A DNA stretch of 64,000 nucleotides from DATFVA01 sp963711455 (GCA_963711455.1 CAVQEH010000002.1:186001-250000); one strand, 5' to 3'. Positions 1 through 9,302 are shown, counted from the first letter of the stretch. Numbers and translations: made by a program. Notes: generated by a model not told the origin, from the sequence alone.

Positions 1-301
1 CATCAAGCTTTTCCGAGGTTGCTTCAAACAGATCTTCAAAGTTCCTGCTTTTGGGAACGGGATCATTGTCTGGCATAGTGAACCCGAAACCATCCGGCAT
101 GATACCGCTGCAAACAACAAAACCGAATGAACCTCCCGCCAGTGCAGCGGAATCAATCTTCATTTCTCTTATACCCCATAAATTTGGATTTAATAAACGG
201 AACCTGGAATGAATATTATATTGGTTATAGCGATCCGACTGCTGGAAATGATGCGGATCTAATTTCATTCCTTCGTACCATACAACCTTTTGGAATTTCA
301 T
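1..301 (-). CDS. tssK: TssK, type VI secretion baseplate subunit (N-terminal part, runs off the window)
   Basis: Reading the minus strand from an ATG at 301 gives 100 open codons to the window edge. The product begins MKFQKVVWYEGMKLDPHHFQ and continues QSDRYNQYNIHSRFRLLNPN. In TssK this N-terminal segment (WxEGMxLxPxHFQQ) is the most conserved part. TssK links the T6SS baseplate wedges to the membrane complex in the cytoplasm. An AG-rich ribosome-binding site (GGGAGA) lies about 12 bases before the ATG, and the start is 40 bases after the tssJ stop, so it fits one operon with tssJ and tagH. The C-terminal part is outside the window. Confidence 0.88.
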   Translation of the reverse strand, partial: MKFQKVVWYEGMKLDPHHFQQSDRYNQYNIHSRFRLLNPNLWGIREMKIDSAALAGGSFGFVVCSGIMPDGFGFTMPDNDPVPKSRNFEDLFEATSEKLD

Positions 302-340
302 TTAATTCTTTTTCTCTCCCTTGTTTAAATAATATTTTTT

Positions 341-778
341 TTATTCTTTCTCTACTGAAAGTGAATTGGAGTGAATCTTAATCAAGAAATCGTTAATATC
401 TTTTACCGGAACAACCTGGAACCAACCATCTTTTGCAGGTGTATGAAAATCGGCGACAATTCCAATATAAACTGCATCTTTATTAATTTCATATTTGTTT
501 ATACTAATAGAATCGCCGGGCGCCATCAGCTTTTCATATTTTGCACCTGCAATTAAATCATCCCCAAGTGTTTCATCAGGGTTTCGAACTAACGATTCAA
601 AACTTGCATGACTGAATTTATCTGAATTTCTAAGCTGGTATATTTTTATTACAACAGCATTGCTTTCATTACAGTCACTATCGCAATGTAATGAAACATT
701 TATCGTTTCGTTTCCGCCGCCGCAGCCTGAAACAATTAGAAGAACTAAAGAAAAAAGGAATAAACTGAGCTTTTTCAT
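341..778 (-). CDS. tssJ: TssJ-like type VI secretion lipoprotein
   Basis: The 145-residue protein has a short hydrophobic signal ending in a lipobox (VSGC, cysteine near residue 19), so it should be an outer-membrane lipoprotein. The mature part contains VVIKIYQLRNSDKFSHASFE, then LGDDLIAG, then LMAPGDSISI, in the order and spacing of TssJ/SciN. TssJ is the outer-membrane anchor that contacts TssM in T6SS type i. A GGGGAG ribosome-binding site sits 6 bases before the ATG. It lies between tagH and tssK on the same strand. A TssJ argues for a type i membrane complex rather than the Bacteroidetes type iii complex, which lacks TssJ. Confidence 0.8.
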   Translation of the reverse strand: MKKLSLFLFSLVLLIVSGCGGGNETINVSLHCDSDCNESNAVVIKIYQLRNSDKFSHASFESLVRNPDETLGDDLIAGAKYEKLMAPGDSISINKYEINKDAVYIGIVADFHTPAKDGWFQVVPVKDINDFLIKIHSNSLSVEKE

Positions 779-801
779 TTATACTCCCCGGAATTTATCT
801 A

Positions 802-2013
802 TTAATATTCGTTTTTAGATTTACCTGTTAAAATTCTTTTTTGATAACCCTTCATAAACGAAGGTCTGAAAAATTTCTTTTCTATATGATAAGGGTCTGA
901 AGCATATATTCGATAATTCTCTTTAAGTGCATCCAGGATCTTTGATTTTTTTGCGAATGGTAGAATCTTCCCGAGATCCGGACCTGATTGTTTACCCTTG
1001 CTGTCAATTTCTTTTTCCACCGTATCAGGGTCGAGAGTATCAAGCAGTGCTTTACTACCATCAGTTACCGAGAGTTGATAACCTTCAAGCAAACCAATCT
1101 GGTGAGATAGTAATTTTGAAGTTTCTTCCTTCAGCAGCCCCAATCTCTTTTTTTCATCTTCTGCCGAAATATCGGGGCTGAATAAAAACTCTTTAAATTC
1201 TTTTAGAGATCCTGTTGGAATTGTATGGTAAATTGTTACACCAAAAAATTCCTGCCTGAATTGAAGGAATCCCTGGATTAGTTTAGTGAAGGTATCAAGC
1301 AGAACATCAATGGTTTCAGTAAAATGTGAACGCAGAGAATAATCCTGCATTGATATAGCAGGTCCATTATCCGTTTTAACCTGACGTTTTTGAGCTTCAT
1401 TTGGAAATGAAGTGTTTTTTTCTTTTGGCAAAGATACTTCCAATGGGCGGGAGACAATTTTTTTATCAAGGAAATGTTCCGCAAAATATTCTGCGAAGTA
1501 TTTATTTGTTTCATCTTTTTCAAGAAAATTGAAGCTCTGCATAACTGAAAACTTAAGCATTTCAAGTTTCATCGGCGAAACATCTGAAGAATATTTTTCT
1601 GAAATACGGTTTAAATTTTCCATTATATTATTTACTTCTTCAGCGTAAGGACTTGAAAATACCATTGTTTTCTGGTCGTCCTCGTCTCGGGTTTCCTGTT
1701 CCATTACCAGTTCTGTTATTAATTCATACTCACCAATTTTTATAATGTCTCCGGATTTCAGTGCATTCTCTTCATTGGGAGCAATTCTTTCCTCGTTCAG
1801 ATATGTAAAATTAGAAGACTCAAGATCAACAAGCTGAAGTATCCCCTCGGTATTTAATATTTTTGCATGTTTCCGCGAAATAACTTTGAAGGGGTCAGGT
1901 AGAATAACATCATTTTTCTCATCTCTTCCCATTGAGACCGGAAATCTATCGAAGTCCAATTCTGTAGAAAAAGATGGATCGGATTTTTTACTGATTTTAA
2001 ATTTAATAATCAT
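802..2013 (-). CDS. tagH: TagH-like FHA-domain protein of a type VI secretion cluster
   Basis: Residues about 5-105 form a forkhead-associated domain: MGRDEKNDVILPD is followed by SRKHAKI and LVDLESSNFTYLN, which are the phosphothreonine-binding loops. Residues about 225-395 match the C-terminal domain found in T6SS FHA proteins (RSHFTETIDVLLDTFTKLIQ, FGVTIYHTIPTGSLKEFKEF, then a YRIYASDPYHIEKKFFRPSF-like end). FHA proteins of this type take part in post-translational control of T6SS assembly in other bacteria. The gene is the first of the tagH-tssJ-tssK run, and no strong ribosome-binding site is visible before its ATG. Without the rest of the cluster it is unclear whether a PpkA kinase is present. 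Confidence 0.8.
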   Translation of the reverse strand: MIIKFKISKKSDPSFSTELDFDRFPVSMGRDEKNDVILPDPFKVISRKHAKILNTEGILQLVDLESSNFTYLNEERIAPNEENALKSGDIIKIGEYELITELVMEQETRDEDDQKTMVFSSPYAEEVNNIMENLNRISEKYSSDVSPMKLEMLKFSVMQSFNFLEKDETNKYFAEYFAEHFLDKKIVSRPLEVSLPKEKNTSFPNEAQKRQVKTDNGPAISMQDYSLRSHFTETIDVLLDTFTKLIQGFLQFRQEFFGVTIYHTIPTGSLKEFKEFLFSPDISAEDEKKRLGLLKEETSKLLSHQIGLLEGYQLSVTDGSKALLDTLDPDTVEKEIDSKGKQSGPDLGKILPFAKKSKILDALKENYRIYASDPYHIEKKFFRPSFMKGYQKRILTGKSKNEY

Positions 2014-2504
2014 ATAAAATTCTTTTGATTAATAGAAAGGTTGGAATTGATACAGCTTCGCCACATGACTCACAACTGAGTTGAATATTTACAATTAAAC
2101 TTTCTCAAATAGTTAACTGATTAAATTGAAATCAGACAGATCAATTAAACAGAAAAAGTTTCAAACAACAATAATGATTTTCAGAGCTTTATAATGAACG
2201 ATTTCAAATAAATTCAAATACCTGGTTATATAAGGAAAGTCGTTTTGATGATTTTTCTCTTACCCATAGAGTTGATCTGAAAGCAGATAATAAATTATTA
2301 CTTCCGCAGAGCATAATTGAATATTTTTTAGTTTTTTTATAAATAGTACCCACCGACGACTCAATTAATTCTTAACAGGAGCAGACGATAATTATAGGTA
2401 TACTGTATTGATTTTCGACTAAAATCAAAATAAAGTAATATCCCATTATTGTCAATAGAACTTCTATTATATTTAATATGATATTAAGGAATAAGGGTGA
2501 TTTT
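2014..2504. other. Intergenic region without a recognisable gene
   Basis: About 490 bases lie between tagH and the next minus-strand gene. The stretch is very AT-rich. The longest coding-like run is about 38 codons on the plus strand at roughly 2219-2341, ending in TAA, without a convincing start, so I do not call a gene. The promoter of the T6SS run probably lies close to 2014. I see no RNA gene or repeat. Confidence 0.5.
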
Positions 2505-3269
2505 TTAGAAATGCCCCAGCTCAAAAATCAGGATAGTAATTATTGCTGCAGACGGTGCCCAGACCCTGTAATTTTTTGTGTTGAAAATTAATGAGGTAGC
2601 TAAAGCCCAGGTAATAAACAAGAGAATGGATGAAAATTGAAACATTTCAGTTATTGGAATTGCTCCTTTGCCAACCATTCCAAGTTCGTAAGTGGTTTTT
2701 AAAGGATGAAAAGCAAATACATTTACGACAAAGAAAATTAGTGTGAATATATTCAGGGTTTTAATTTTTCCGGGTATTTTAAAATACTCTAACCCGGTTC
2801 GGATGGCAAGAAGAAGCCCTCCCAACAAAGTAAACATATAATAAAAGTTTATTGAAGAGGGCACTGCACCAAAGAATGTCATCGTCACCGGGTTGTTTCC
2901 GGGCAGGATAGAATATTCTTTATCGTTACTGTTTAGCTTTATTAAATATTCAATTTTAGTTAAAGGCGGCTGATGAGGTATTTTTCCAATCAATATACTT
3001 CCACTATACGTTAAATCCGAATATTCCCATCCAGCAGTGTCAGGTTTTTTCCAGTATACTTTTCCTGTAATATTATCTGATTCAGTAGTAATAAAAAATT
3101 TATAACTATCATTTCCATAGAAAACCTTATCAAGTTTATATCCAACTTCTTTTCCTTTAATTCCAAAAGAACCGGAAACAGGGTAGAATTCATTTAATCT
3201 ACTTTGAAGAAAACCGACTAAAAAAGTAATTACTGCGGCAGAAATCCATAATATGATATTTTGTTTCAT
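2505..3269 (-). CDS. Uncharacterised membrane protein with an extracytoplasmic domain
   Basis: The family is not recognised. The 254-residue protein starts with one hydrophobic helix (residues about 5-22). A polar, probably beta-rich domain of about 110 residues follows (KVYWKKPDTAGWEYSDLTY), then a C-terminal block of about four membrane helices from residue 140 to the end. It stands alone between the T6SS run and the divergent pgl gene. The predicted topology is an inner-membrane protein with a periplasmic loop domain. No catalytic motif is visible. Confidence 0.6.
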   Translation of the reverse strand: MKQNIILWISAAVITFLVGFLQSRLNEFYPVSGSFGIKGKEVGYKLDKVFYGNDSYKFFITTESDNITGKVYWKKPDTAGWEYSDLTYSGSILIGKIPHQPPLTKIEYLIKLNSNDKEYSILPGNNPVTMTFFGAVPSSINFYYMFTLLGGLLLAIRTGLEYFKIPGKIKTLNIFTLIFFVVNVFAFHPLKTTYELGMVGKGAIPITEMFQFSSILLFITWALATSLIFNTKNYRVWAPSAAIITILIFELGHF

Positions 3270-3415
3270 TGGTTTTCCAGGTAGAGCATAATGTAAATTT
3301 ACTCAAAAATAATTGCGGGTAAAACTTTTATATTTTAATTCCGTGATGCAAATTTGTTTTTCTTATTAATAAATTTGAAATCTTTATTTTTTATAACAAA
3401 AGCCAAAAAAAAATA

Positions 3416-4153
3416 ATGAAGTTGGAACTAAAAATATTTTCAGAACCGGTGGATGTTGCAAATCAGGTTGCTGAAGAACTGATGGAAACAGTTCGGGAAA
3501 ATACTAAGAAAGACCGGGAGACTTTTTTAGCTCTATCAGGGGGAAATACGCCGGAAGTATTATTTAAAAAATTATCCGATAATTCTTTTAGAGATAAAAT
3601 TGACTGGCCCAATCTTCATTTATTTTGGGGTGATGAAAGATGTGTCCCTCCTGATGATGAACAAAGCAACTTCGGAACGGCAAAAAAGATCCTGATCGAT
3701 AATATCCATATACCTGAGAAGAATATTCATCGTATATGGGGAGAGAATGATCCCGAAAATGAAGTCAGAAGAATTTCAGAAGAAATAAAAACGGTAGTTA
3801 CTTATAATAATAACCTCCCCCGGTTCGATATTATTTTACTTGGTCTCGGAGTAGATGGGCACACAGCCTCACTATTTCCGCGAAAGAAGCTGAAAAATAT
3901 TACAGACAAAATTGCCGGTATAGCTCAGCATCCGAAATCAGGACAGAAAAGAATTTCATTAACTTATGACATTATTAATAACTCAAAAAAGAATATATTC
4001 ATTGTAACGGGTGAAGAAAAAGCAGAAATTTTGTTCAGGATAATGAGTGAAAAAGCTTCAAATAAAAATTATCCCGCTGCAAAGATAAAAGCAGCAGAAA
4101 TGCTTAAGTGGTATATCGATAAGGATGCAGCTTCAAAAATAAAAATGCCCTGA
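3416..4153 (+). CDS. pgl: 6-phosphogluconolactonase
   Basis: This is a cytosolic enzyme of the oxidative pentose phosphate pathway that hydrolyses 6-phosphoglucono-delta-lactone to 6-phosphogluconate. The 245-residue length is typical for the DevB/SOL family. Visible motifs are SGGNTP (residues 41-46), FWGDERCVPPDDEQSN (from residue 70) and GLGVDGHTASLFP (143-155), which form the sugar-phosphate site. It is a single gene here with no zwf or gnd next to it. Its last codons overlap a hairpin that acts as terminator for the convergent gene on the other strand. Confidence 0.95.
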   Translation: MKLELKIFSEPVDVANQVAEELMETVRENTKKDRETFLALSGGNTPEVLFKKLSDNSFRDKIDWPNLHLFWGDERCVPPDDEQSNFGTAKKILIDNIHIPEKNIHRIWGENDPENEVRRISEEIKTVVTYNNNLPRFDIILLGLGVDGHTASLFPRKKLKNITDKIAGIAQHPKSGQKRISLTYDIINNSKKNIFIVTGEEKAEILFRIMSEKASNKNYPAAKIKAAEMLKWYIDKDAASKIKMP

Positions 4154-4172
4154 AGATAAATTTTCCAGGGCA
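4141..4172 (-). terminator. Rho-independent terminator of the minus-strand unit, inside the end of pgl
   Basis: TGCCCTG at 4146-4152 pairs with CAGGGCA at 4166-4172 around a 13-base loop. On the minus strand the stem is followed directly by TTTTTATTTTT (from 4145 downward), so it should end transcripts coming from 7307 to 4200. The stem uses the last codons and stop of the convergent pgl gene. Confidence 0.7.
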
Positions 4173-4199
4173 GGGAAGTTTTAATAAATTCAAATTAAA

Positions 4200-5332
4200 T
4201 CAGAAAGAAGTTCCAACCTTCAATCTTAAATTTCCAAATACTGATATCACACCAAACTTTCCATCTATAGTCCGGGAAAGCGTAATTGAAGGACCTATAG
4301 CAAATGCACTGAACGCCCAGCTTTCCGCAATTTTCTGAACGAGCACTTCCATCAGGTATTGATCCTGGCGAACATCGCTGTCAAACATAGCATCGAATCT
4401 GAAATCAAATGTGCTTCCTGCAAGCGAAAGCTCTCTTCCTTCGTATCCAACGTGCCATTCATTTAAGTACCTTCCGCCATAAACTTTTCCCCTGGTTGAT
4501 CCGAAAAAGCTTATAGGGTAACGCATTTCAAAATTAAAATAGCTACCGTCAAGTATCTTTGCATGATAATTCAGAGTATCATAAACCTCCCACGTTTTCT
4601 TTAAAGACTCGGTCGGTTCTACAAGAACTTTGGTATAACCGAATTCGAAAAAATTACCAAAAGGAATAACATAAGAAATGTGGAATCCTGCAGTGGTATA
4701 AATATTATTATATTTGCCTGAAGGCTTTATTTTAGCCAATGCTTCAACAGGACCGAAAGCTCCTCCCATTATACCGAGTATATGAAAATTAGCTTCAATG
4801 TAATTGGTTTCTCCGGGACCGGAATACTTTGTCCCAAAACCAAATGACAAACCGATATCATTCTTAAGGGGAATACCAAATCTTTCTCCGCCAAATATCT
4901 GGAAGAAGGGATTTACGTAATATAAAGATGGAGAAATCTGTGTTTTGGTTGGAGGACTGACAATTTTATTAAATCTTATTTTTTCAAATACACGTGTGAA
5001 AACACTCCCGTAATTAATATTTTCTTCCAGATTAATTTTAAAGGAAAGGTAACAACCTTTGCCCTGGTTTCCGGAGTTAACGCCAGGAAAGGGTAAAGAG
5101 TTCCTTTTATTGATATTGTTTGGTTATTCGCATCTCTTAAATCGACAATTATTTCTGCTTTGGGATCAGGGGGGTCAATATACAATTCTGTTTGAATCTG
5201 GATAAATAAACTGTCGTCAAGAGGTTCCATCTGGTAGTAGTTGACGGGTTCTTCTTCCTGGGCTTTAGTACAATTAACAAATGAAACAGCTACCAATACA
5301 GACAGAAGAAGTAGTAATTTAATATTTCGCAT
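4200..5332 (-). CDS. Exported outer-membrane protein, interrupted by an apparent one-base frameshift
   Basis: Two reading frames join into one protein. The first (5332 to 4976) starts with a signal peptide and contains LYIDPPDPKAEIIVDLRDAN. The second has no good start but is open from within the first frame and reads KINLEENINYGSVFTRVFEK, then PSLYYVNPFFQIFGGERFGI. It continues to 4200 with alternating strands typical of an outer-membrane barrel, ending NLRLKVGTSF. One extra A in the run near 5036-5039 would give FPLKINLEENINYG and restore a protein of about 377 residues. The family is unknown. It is the last gene after the GldL/GldM-like pair, 21 bases downstream, so it may be their outer-membrane partner. 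The frameshift may be an assembly error. Confidence 0.6.
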
Positions 5333-5353
5333 AAAGTAGTTCCGATGAATTAG

Positions 5354-6304
5354 TTATTTAGAAAAATCAGTAAAATAGAATGAGTCTCCCACTTGTACCC
5401 TATCCTTTGATATTTCATCAGCTACCGTGAAGAAGAAATTTACTTTGTATCTTCCATCCGATTCCCTCAGATTACCAAATTTGTCAAGCCATTCATCAAA
5501 CTTGGTTTCGTTAGATGCAATTTTTAATGACACATTGTACACTGGATTTCCTTTATTATCCTTAAATGGACCGGAGACTGAGATTGGACCATTCCAGGAT
5601 ACCTTTAACTGCTCAGGACGTTCGTCTACAATTTTTACTGTAAAAACAGTAATTCTCTGCAAATCCTGAACATATATATCTGAATTATTCATTTTGGTTG
5701 TTACGCGTTCAATTTTTACTTCAGGCGGTCTGTTAGGAACAACTTTTATCCGGTCTTCCTGGGTTCCATATTTCGTAACAACTTCATTTTGATTTGTTAG
5801 ATTAAATGTTTTTTCCTGCCCCGGAGGTATAACTACAATAGGAGTACTCATATTATTAGGATCATAAATAGAAGTGGGTACATTACCTGAATTTTTAGCC
5901 TTATTCCAGGTGTACTGAATAAAAGTTTGCTTCAATGAAATAGGTGATTGTAAAACCTCCTGCTCTTTTACCACAGGTTTTTCTTTAGGTTTTTCAGGTG
6001 GGATTTCTTTTACCTTTTCAGCCAATTCTTTCATCTTAGAATTTAAAGAAGCGAGTTTTGTCTTTAATGATTGATTTTCCTCAAGTGCATTTTCTTCAAC
6101 TTTAACATCGAATTTAATTCCGGATGAAGTTAATGAATCAAGTATAACCATAAGAGAATCTCTCACACTTTTGTTTACCACTTTATCTTTAAGAACCACA
6201 CGGTTTAAATCAAGATCTGCACCCTTTAAGGCAAGTACGGTGATCACGAATATATATAACACCTGGTATATTATAAATTTACTGTCTCTGTTTTTCTGGA
6301 CCAT
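5354..6304 (-). CDS. Single-span periplasmic coiled-coil protein, GldM/PorM-like
   Basis: The 316-residue protein has one membrane helix near the N-terminus (YQVLYIFVITVLALKGADLD, residues about 13-32). A coiled coil follows at residues 40-100 (LKTKLASLNSKMKELAEKV), then a proline/lysine linker (EIPPEKPKEKPVVKE) and one or two beta domains with an RPPEVKIERV segment. The layout (short N-terminus, TM with a YxVxxxxLAL pattern, helical stalk, Ig-like domains) is that of GldM/PorM, the periplasmic shaft of the T9SS motor, though GldM is usually longer. It lies 16 bases after the polytopic partner gene. The GldM relation is my inference from motif and layout. Any other TM-coiled-coil envelope protein is possible. 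Confidence 0.45.
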   Translation of the reverse strand: MVQKNRDSKFIIYQVLYIFVITVLALKGADLDLNRVVLKDKVVNKSVRDSLMVILDSLTSSGIKFDVKVEENALEENQSLKTKLASLNSKMKELAEKVKEIPPEKPKEKPVVKEQEVLQSPISLKQTFIQYTWNKAKNSGNVPTSIYDPNNMSTPIVVIPPGQEKTFNLTNQNEVVTKYGTQEDRIKVVPNRPPEVKIERVTTKMNNSDIYVQDLQRITVFTVKIVDERPEQLKVSWNGPISVSGPFKDNKGNPVYNVSLKIASNETKFDEWLDKFGNLRESDGRYKVNFFFTVADEISKDRVQVGDSFYFTDFSK

Positions 6305-6320
6305 CTTTATACACTCACTT

Positions 6321-7307
6321 TTACTTTTTTACAACTATTGCTTCAAGATGTTTAAGACCCGCCTGAGTTTTCTCATCTCCAAGTGTAATTGAAGCCTGCT
6401 GAATTGAATTTGCAAGAGATTTGAGGTGTTCTATTTTTTCAGTGCTGATCCCCTGAATATTATTTATCTTTTCGAGTATCTGATGAACCGAACTAAAATT
6501 TTTAACAAGCGATTCACTCATAACAGAAGTTTTCTCAAGAAGAACTTTATATGTTTCAAGATCTTTTAAGGAAAATTCAGATCCTCTTACTCCGGCAGTC
6601 TGACCGCTTAATTGTTTAACTAAATTCTTTGAATTTTCAATCTGGATTCTTGAGAAATATCTTTCTTTCATATCCTGAACGTGTGTAACGACGTTCTGGA
6701 ATTCCACTCCTAGCTGATCCAGAACAGGTTCAAATAACTTACCCAGGGCTAATATAATCAATGCTTTAATTTCAAAAGGGACAGACAAACCAAGAAATAT
6801 TTCTTCACCGAGCTTAATGCTTATAAGCAGAATGGCTGCTCCAATCAAAGGCAAAGCCGTTGAGAGACTATCAATTACGCTCTGGTATGAAGTTATTATC
6901 CTGTCGATAGTTTCTGATGCAGGACTTCTTAAAACTTCAAGCTTAAGTTTGTTATAGGCAAGAAAAGCAAGAAATGCAAATAAAGCATATACAACTATAG
7001 GCAGCCACCAAAAACTAAATGGTTGAACAATCTGTTCTGCGGGCTGCCAGGTTGGGAAAAGTGCTTTACCGAGTTCAATGGAAACATTTCCAAGTATAGG
7101 TACATAAGATAAATCGAGGAAAAAAGTAAGAATCAAAGCTATAAAGGATATAATGGCTGGTTTTATTATAACAGAAAATTTTATCCTTTGTATTGCATCC
7201 TCTTTATATGTATCAAGTTCTTCCTCAAGTCCATTCGTTGCATAAAAATCAACTTTATTGATTTTGTTCTCTTCAGTTGGTCGTTGAATGGGTTCAGCTT
7301 TAAGCAT
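6321..7307 (-). CDS. Polytopic inner-membrane protein with C-terminal coiled coil, GldL/ExbB-like motor candidate
   Basis: The 328-residue protein starts with a polar 40-residue cytoplasmic segment and then has about four membrane spans between residues 45 and 195. The third is STALPLIGAAILLISIKLGE, which recalls the pore helices of ExbB/TolQ/MotA-type channels. The C-terminal 130 residues are helical and polar, with VMSESLVKNFSSVHQILEKI. This recalls the cytoplasmic coiled coil of GldL, but GldL has only two spans. It is the first gene of a three-gene run with the GldM-like protein and the outer-membrane protein. A proton-channel role is inference. Confidence 0.4.
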   Translation of the reverse strand: MLKAEPIQRPTEENKINKVDFYATNGLEEELDTYKEDAIQRIKFSVIIKPAIISFIALILTFFLDLSYVPILGNVSIELGKALFPTWQPAEQIVQPFSFWWLPIVVYALFAFLAFLAYNKLKLEVLRSPASETIDRIITSYQSVIDSLSTALPLIGAAILLISIKLGEEIFLGLSVPFEIKALIILALGKLFEPVLDQLGVEFQNVVTHVQDMKERYFSRIQIENSKNLVKQLSGQTAGVRGSEFSLKDLETYKVLLEKTSVMSESLVKNFSSVHQILEKINNIQGISTEKIEHLKSLANSIQQASITLGDEKTQAGLKHLEAIVVKK

Positions 7308-7827
7308 CTAATACCTCTGGGTCTATTAATTCTTAATTAATTATTTTAAATAATTGATCTATTTTTTGTTGAAATTTAACTTTTTTCCGATCCAAAAAAT
7401 TTTAATGTTCTACTTTAAGACAATTATTGTACCAATTTCTTAAAATAAAAAACATGTATTTATCCTGAGAATCCTTGGGAAAAATTAGTATAAATTCCCT
7501 ACAGGAAGTGGACATTTCTCTGAAAAAGAATTAAAATAACACTCAACTATCTACAGGAAAGTTAATCTTTGAAAGATAAGATTTTGAAATAGTTCAGAAT
7601 AATATACTAATATTTGTTATTCAATAAACGAAAATGAACAAAAAAAATTCATCAAACTCATTTTTATCACATAAGGCATTATTTCATTTTTACTTAATCG
7701 AAGTAATTTTTACGTTTGAGAATTCTTAAAATAAGAAATTAGGTAAGGAAAAAAATAATTCTTCATTGCAATTTCAAGAGTATAATTAGGAAACAATTAT
7801 TTTTTTCGAAGACAGGGTAAAAAATTA
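7308..7827. other. Divergent intergenic region without a gene
   Basis: About 520 very AT-rich bases separate the minus-strand membrane-protein unit from the plus-strand GH13 gene. Promoters for both directions must lie here. I see no open frame, hairpin with a T-run, or repeat that stands out. Confidence 0.5.
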
Positions 7828-9302
7828 ATGTTAATAAATCCTAAAATACTTGAAGTTAATACCAGGATCTGGATCAGGCAGTTCGGGAAAGATCCCGAAT
7901 CTCCGATGTACCTGACCAATATATTGACATGTTAAGTTTAAGAGGTATTGAGATACTCTGGTTGATGGGAGTCTGGAGGACGAGCAGGACACTTGCTGAA
8001 AAATGCTGCTTTGGGAATAACTTAATATCTGAGTACAATAAAGCAATGAGTGATTGGAAGAAAGAGGACGTAATTGGATCCCCTTTTGCAATTGATGATT
8101 ATATTTTTAATCCTGCTCTTGGTGATGAAGATGATTTTTTATCATTCAAGGAGAGACTGAATAAAAAGGGAATTAAACTTTTTTTAGATTTTGTTTCCAA
8201 CCACTTTGGCGCTGATTCTCCGCTAATACAATCTCATCCCGGTGTTTTTCTTCAAACAGACAAAGAATCCTACTTAAAAGATCCTTATACTTTTTACGAA
8301 TATAATGATGAGGTTGAAATTTATGTTGCACATGGCAGGGATCCGTTTTTTCCTCCCTGGACAGATACTGCCCAATTAAATTTTTTTGCTGAAGAAGCAA
8401 GAGATTTTCTTATTGAGAAATTAATTTATATTACTTCAGTAGCCGATGGCGTCCGGTGTGATATGGCTATGCTTCCTTTGAACAATGTTTTTCAAAATAC
8501 ATGGTCCGGAGTTTTGAATAAATTCGGGTACGGGAAACCACAGGAAGAATTCTGGAAAACAGCAGTAAATAAAGTAAAGCTTAAAAATCCGGATTTTATA
8601 TTTCTCGCAGAAGCATATTGGGATCTTGAATGGAACCTTCAGCAGCTTGGCTTCGATTTTACTTATGATAAAACCTTAACAGATCGTCTCTCAACCGACG
8701 ATATTGTTGGAATAAAAGCACATCTGCTTGCCGACAAAGAATTCCAGCTAAAATCAGTTCGTTTTATTGAAAATCATGATGAACAAAGGGCTGCTAAAAA
8801 ATTTGACATAAATAAATCGCTTGCTGCCGCAGTTGTAATAAGTACTATCCAGGGGGCTCATTTTTATTATGACGGACAGTTTGAAGGAAAAAAAACAAAA
8901 CTTCCCGTTCAGTTCGGAAGGGAACCGGCAGAAAAAATCTCTCAGCAGGTTCTTAAATTTTATGAAGTTCTTATGGAAATAACGAATGAAGAAATTTTTA
9001 AAAAAGGAAACTGGCAGCTTCTTTACCCCGAACCTGTAGGAAACACTGATAATACCCGTGAAAATATTCTTGCATGGCAATGGAGATTGAATAATGAATT
9101 CAGAATAATTGTAATTAATTATTCAAATATCATTTCACGGTGCAGATTAAAATTAGAGATGGATTCAAATCAAAATAAAATTCTGTTTGAAGACCTGTTC
9201 ACAAAAAAATTTTATAAACGACCTTTAGATGAAATTAAGGACCCGGGTTTATTCGTTGAGTTAAAAGGATATCAAAGTCATATTTTTTCTGTAAACTTAT
9301 GA
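7828..9302 (+). CDS. Alpha-amylase family (GH13) glycoside hydrolase, frame broken near the N-terminus
   Basis: The main open frame contains the GH13 signatures in order: GIEILWLMGVW, VSNHFG, DGVRCDMA (nucleophile Asp), FLAEAYW (acid/base Glu) and FIENHDEQR (transition-state Asp). The family N-terminus lies upstream in another frame. An ATG at 7828 with an AGGG ribosome-binding site reads LINPKILEVNTRIWIRQFGK. The frames join if one A is added near 7898-7900, giving DPEISDVPDQYIDML. No signal peptide is seen, so the enzyme should be cytosolic and act on alpha-glucans or alpha-glucosides. The exact substrate cannot be told. The break may be an assembly error. Confidence 0.8.

Noticed and set aside
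4200..7307. T6SS type iii membrane complex (TssN/TssO/TssQ-like) as identity of the three-gene unit
   Set aside because: The nearby T6SS genes include TssJ, which belongs to the type i complex, and the three genes are separated from them by a gap and an opposite-strand gene. The GldL/M-like reading fits the layout better, but only weakly.
5354..7307. Zorya-type ZorAB defence motor
   Set aside because: The single-span protein lacks the OmpA-like peptidoglycan-binding domain of ZorB, and no ZorC/D/E genes are adjacent.
7831..8091. Minus-strand open frame opposite the GH13 gene
   Set aside because: It overlaps the GH13 N-terminal coding region and shows no protein family features, so it is a shadow frame.
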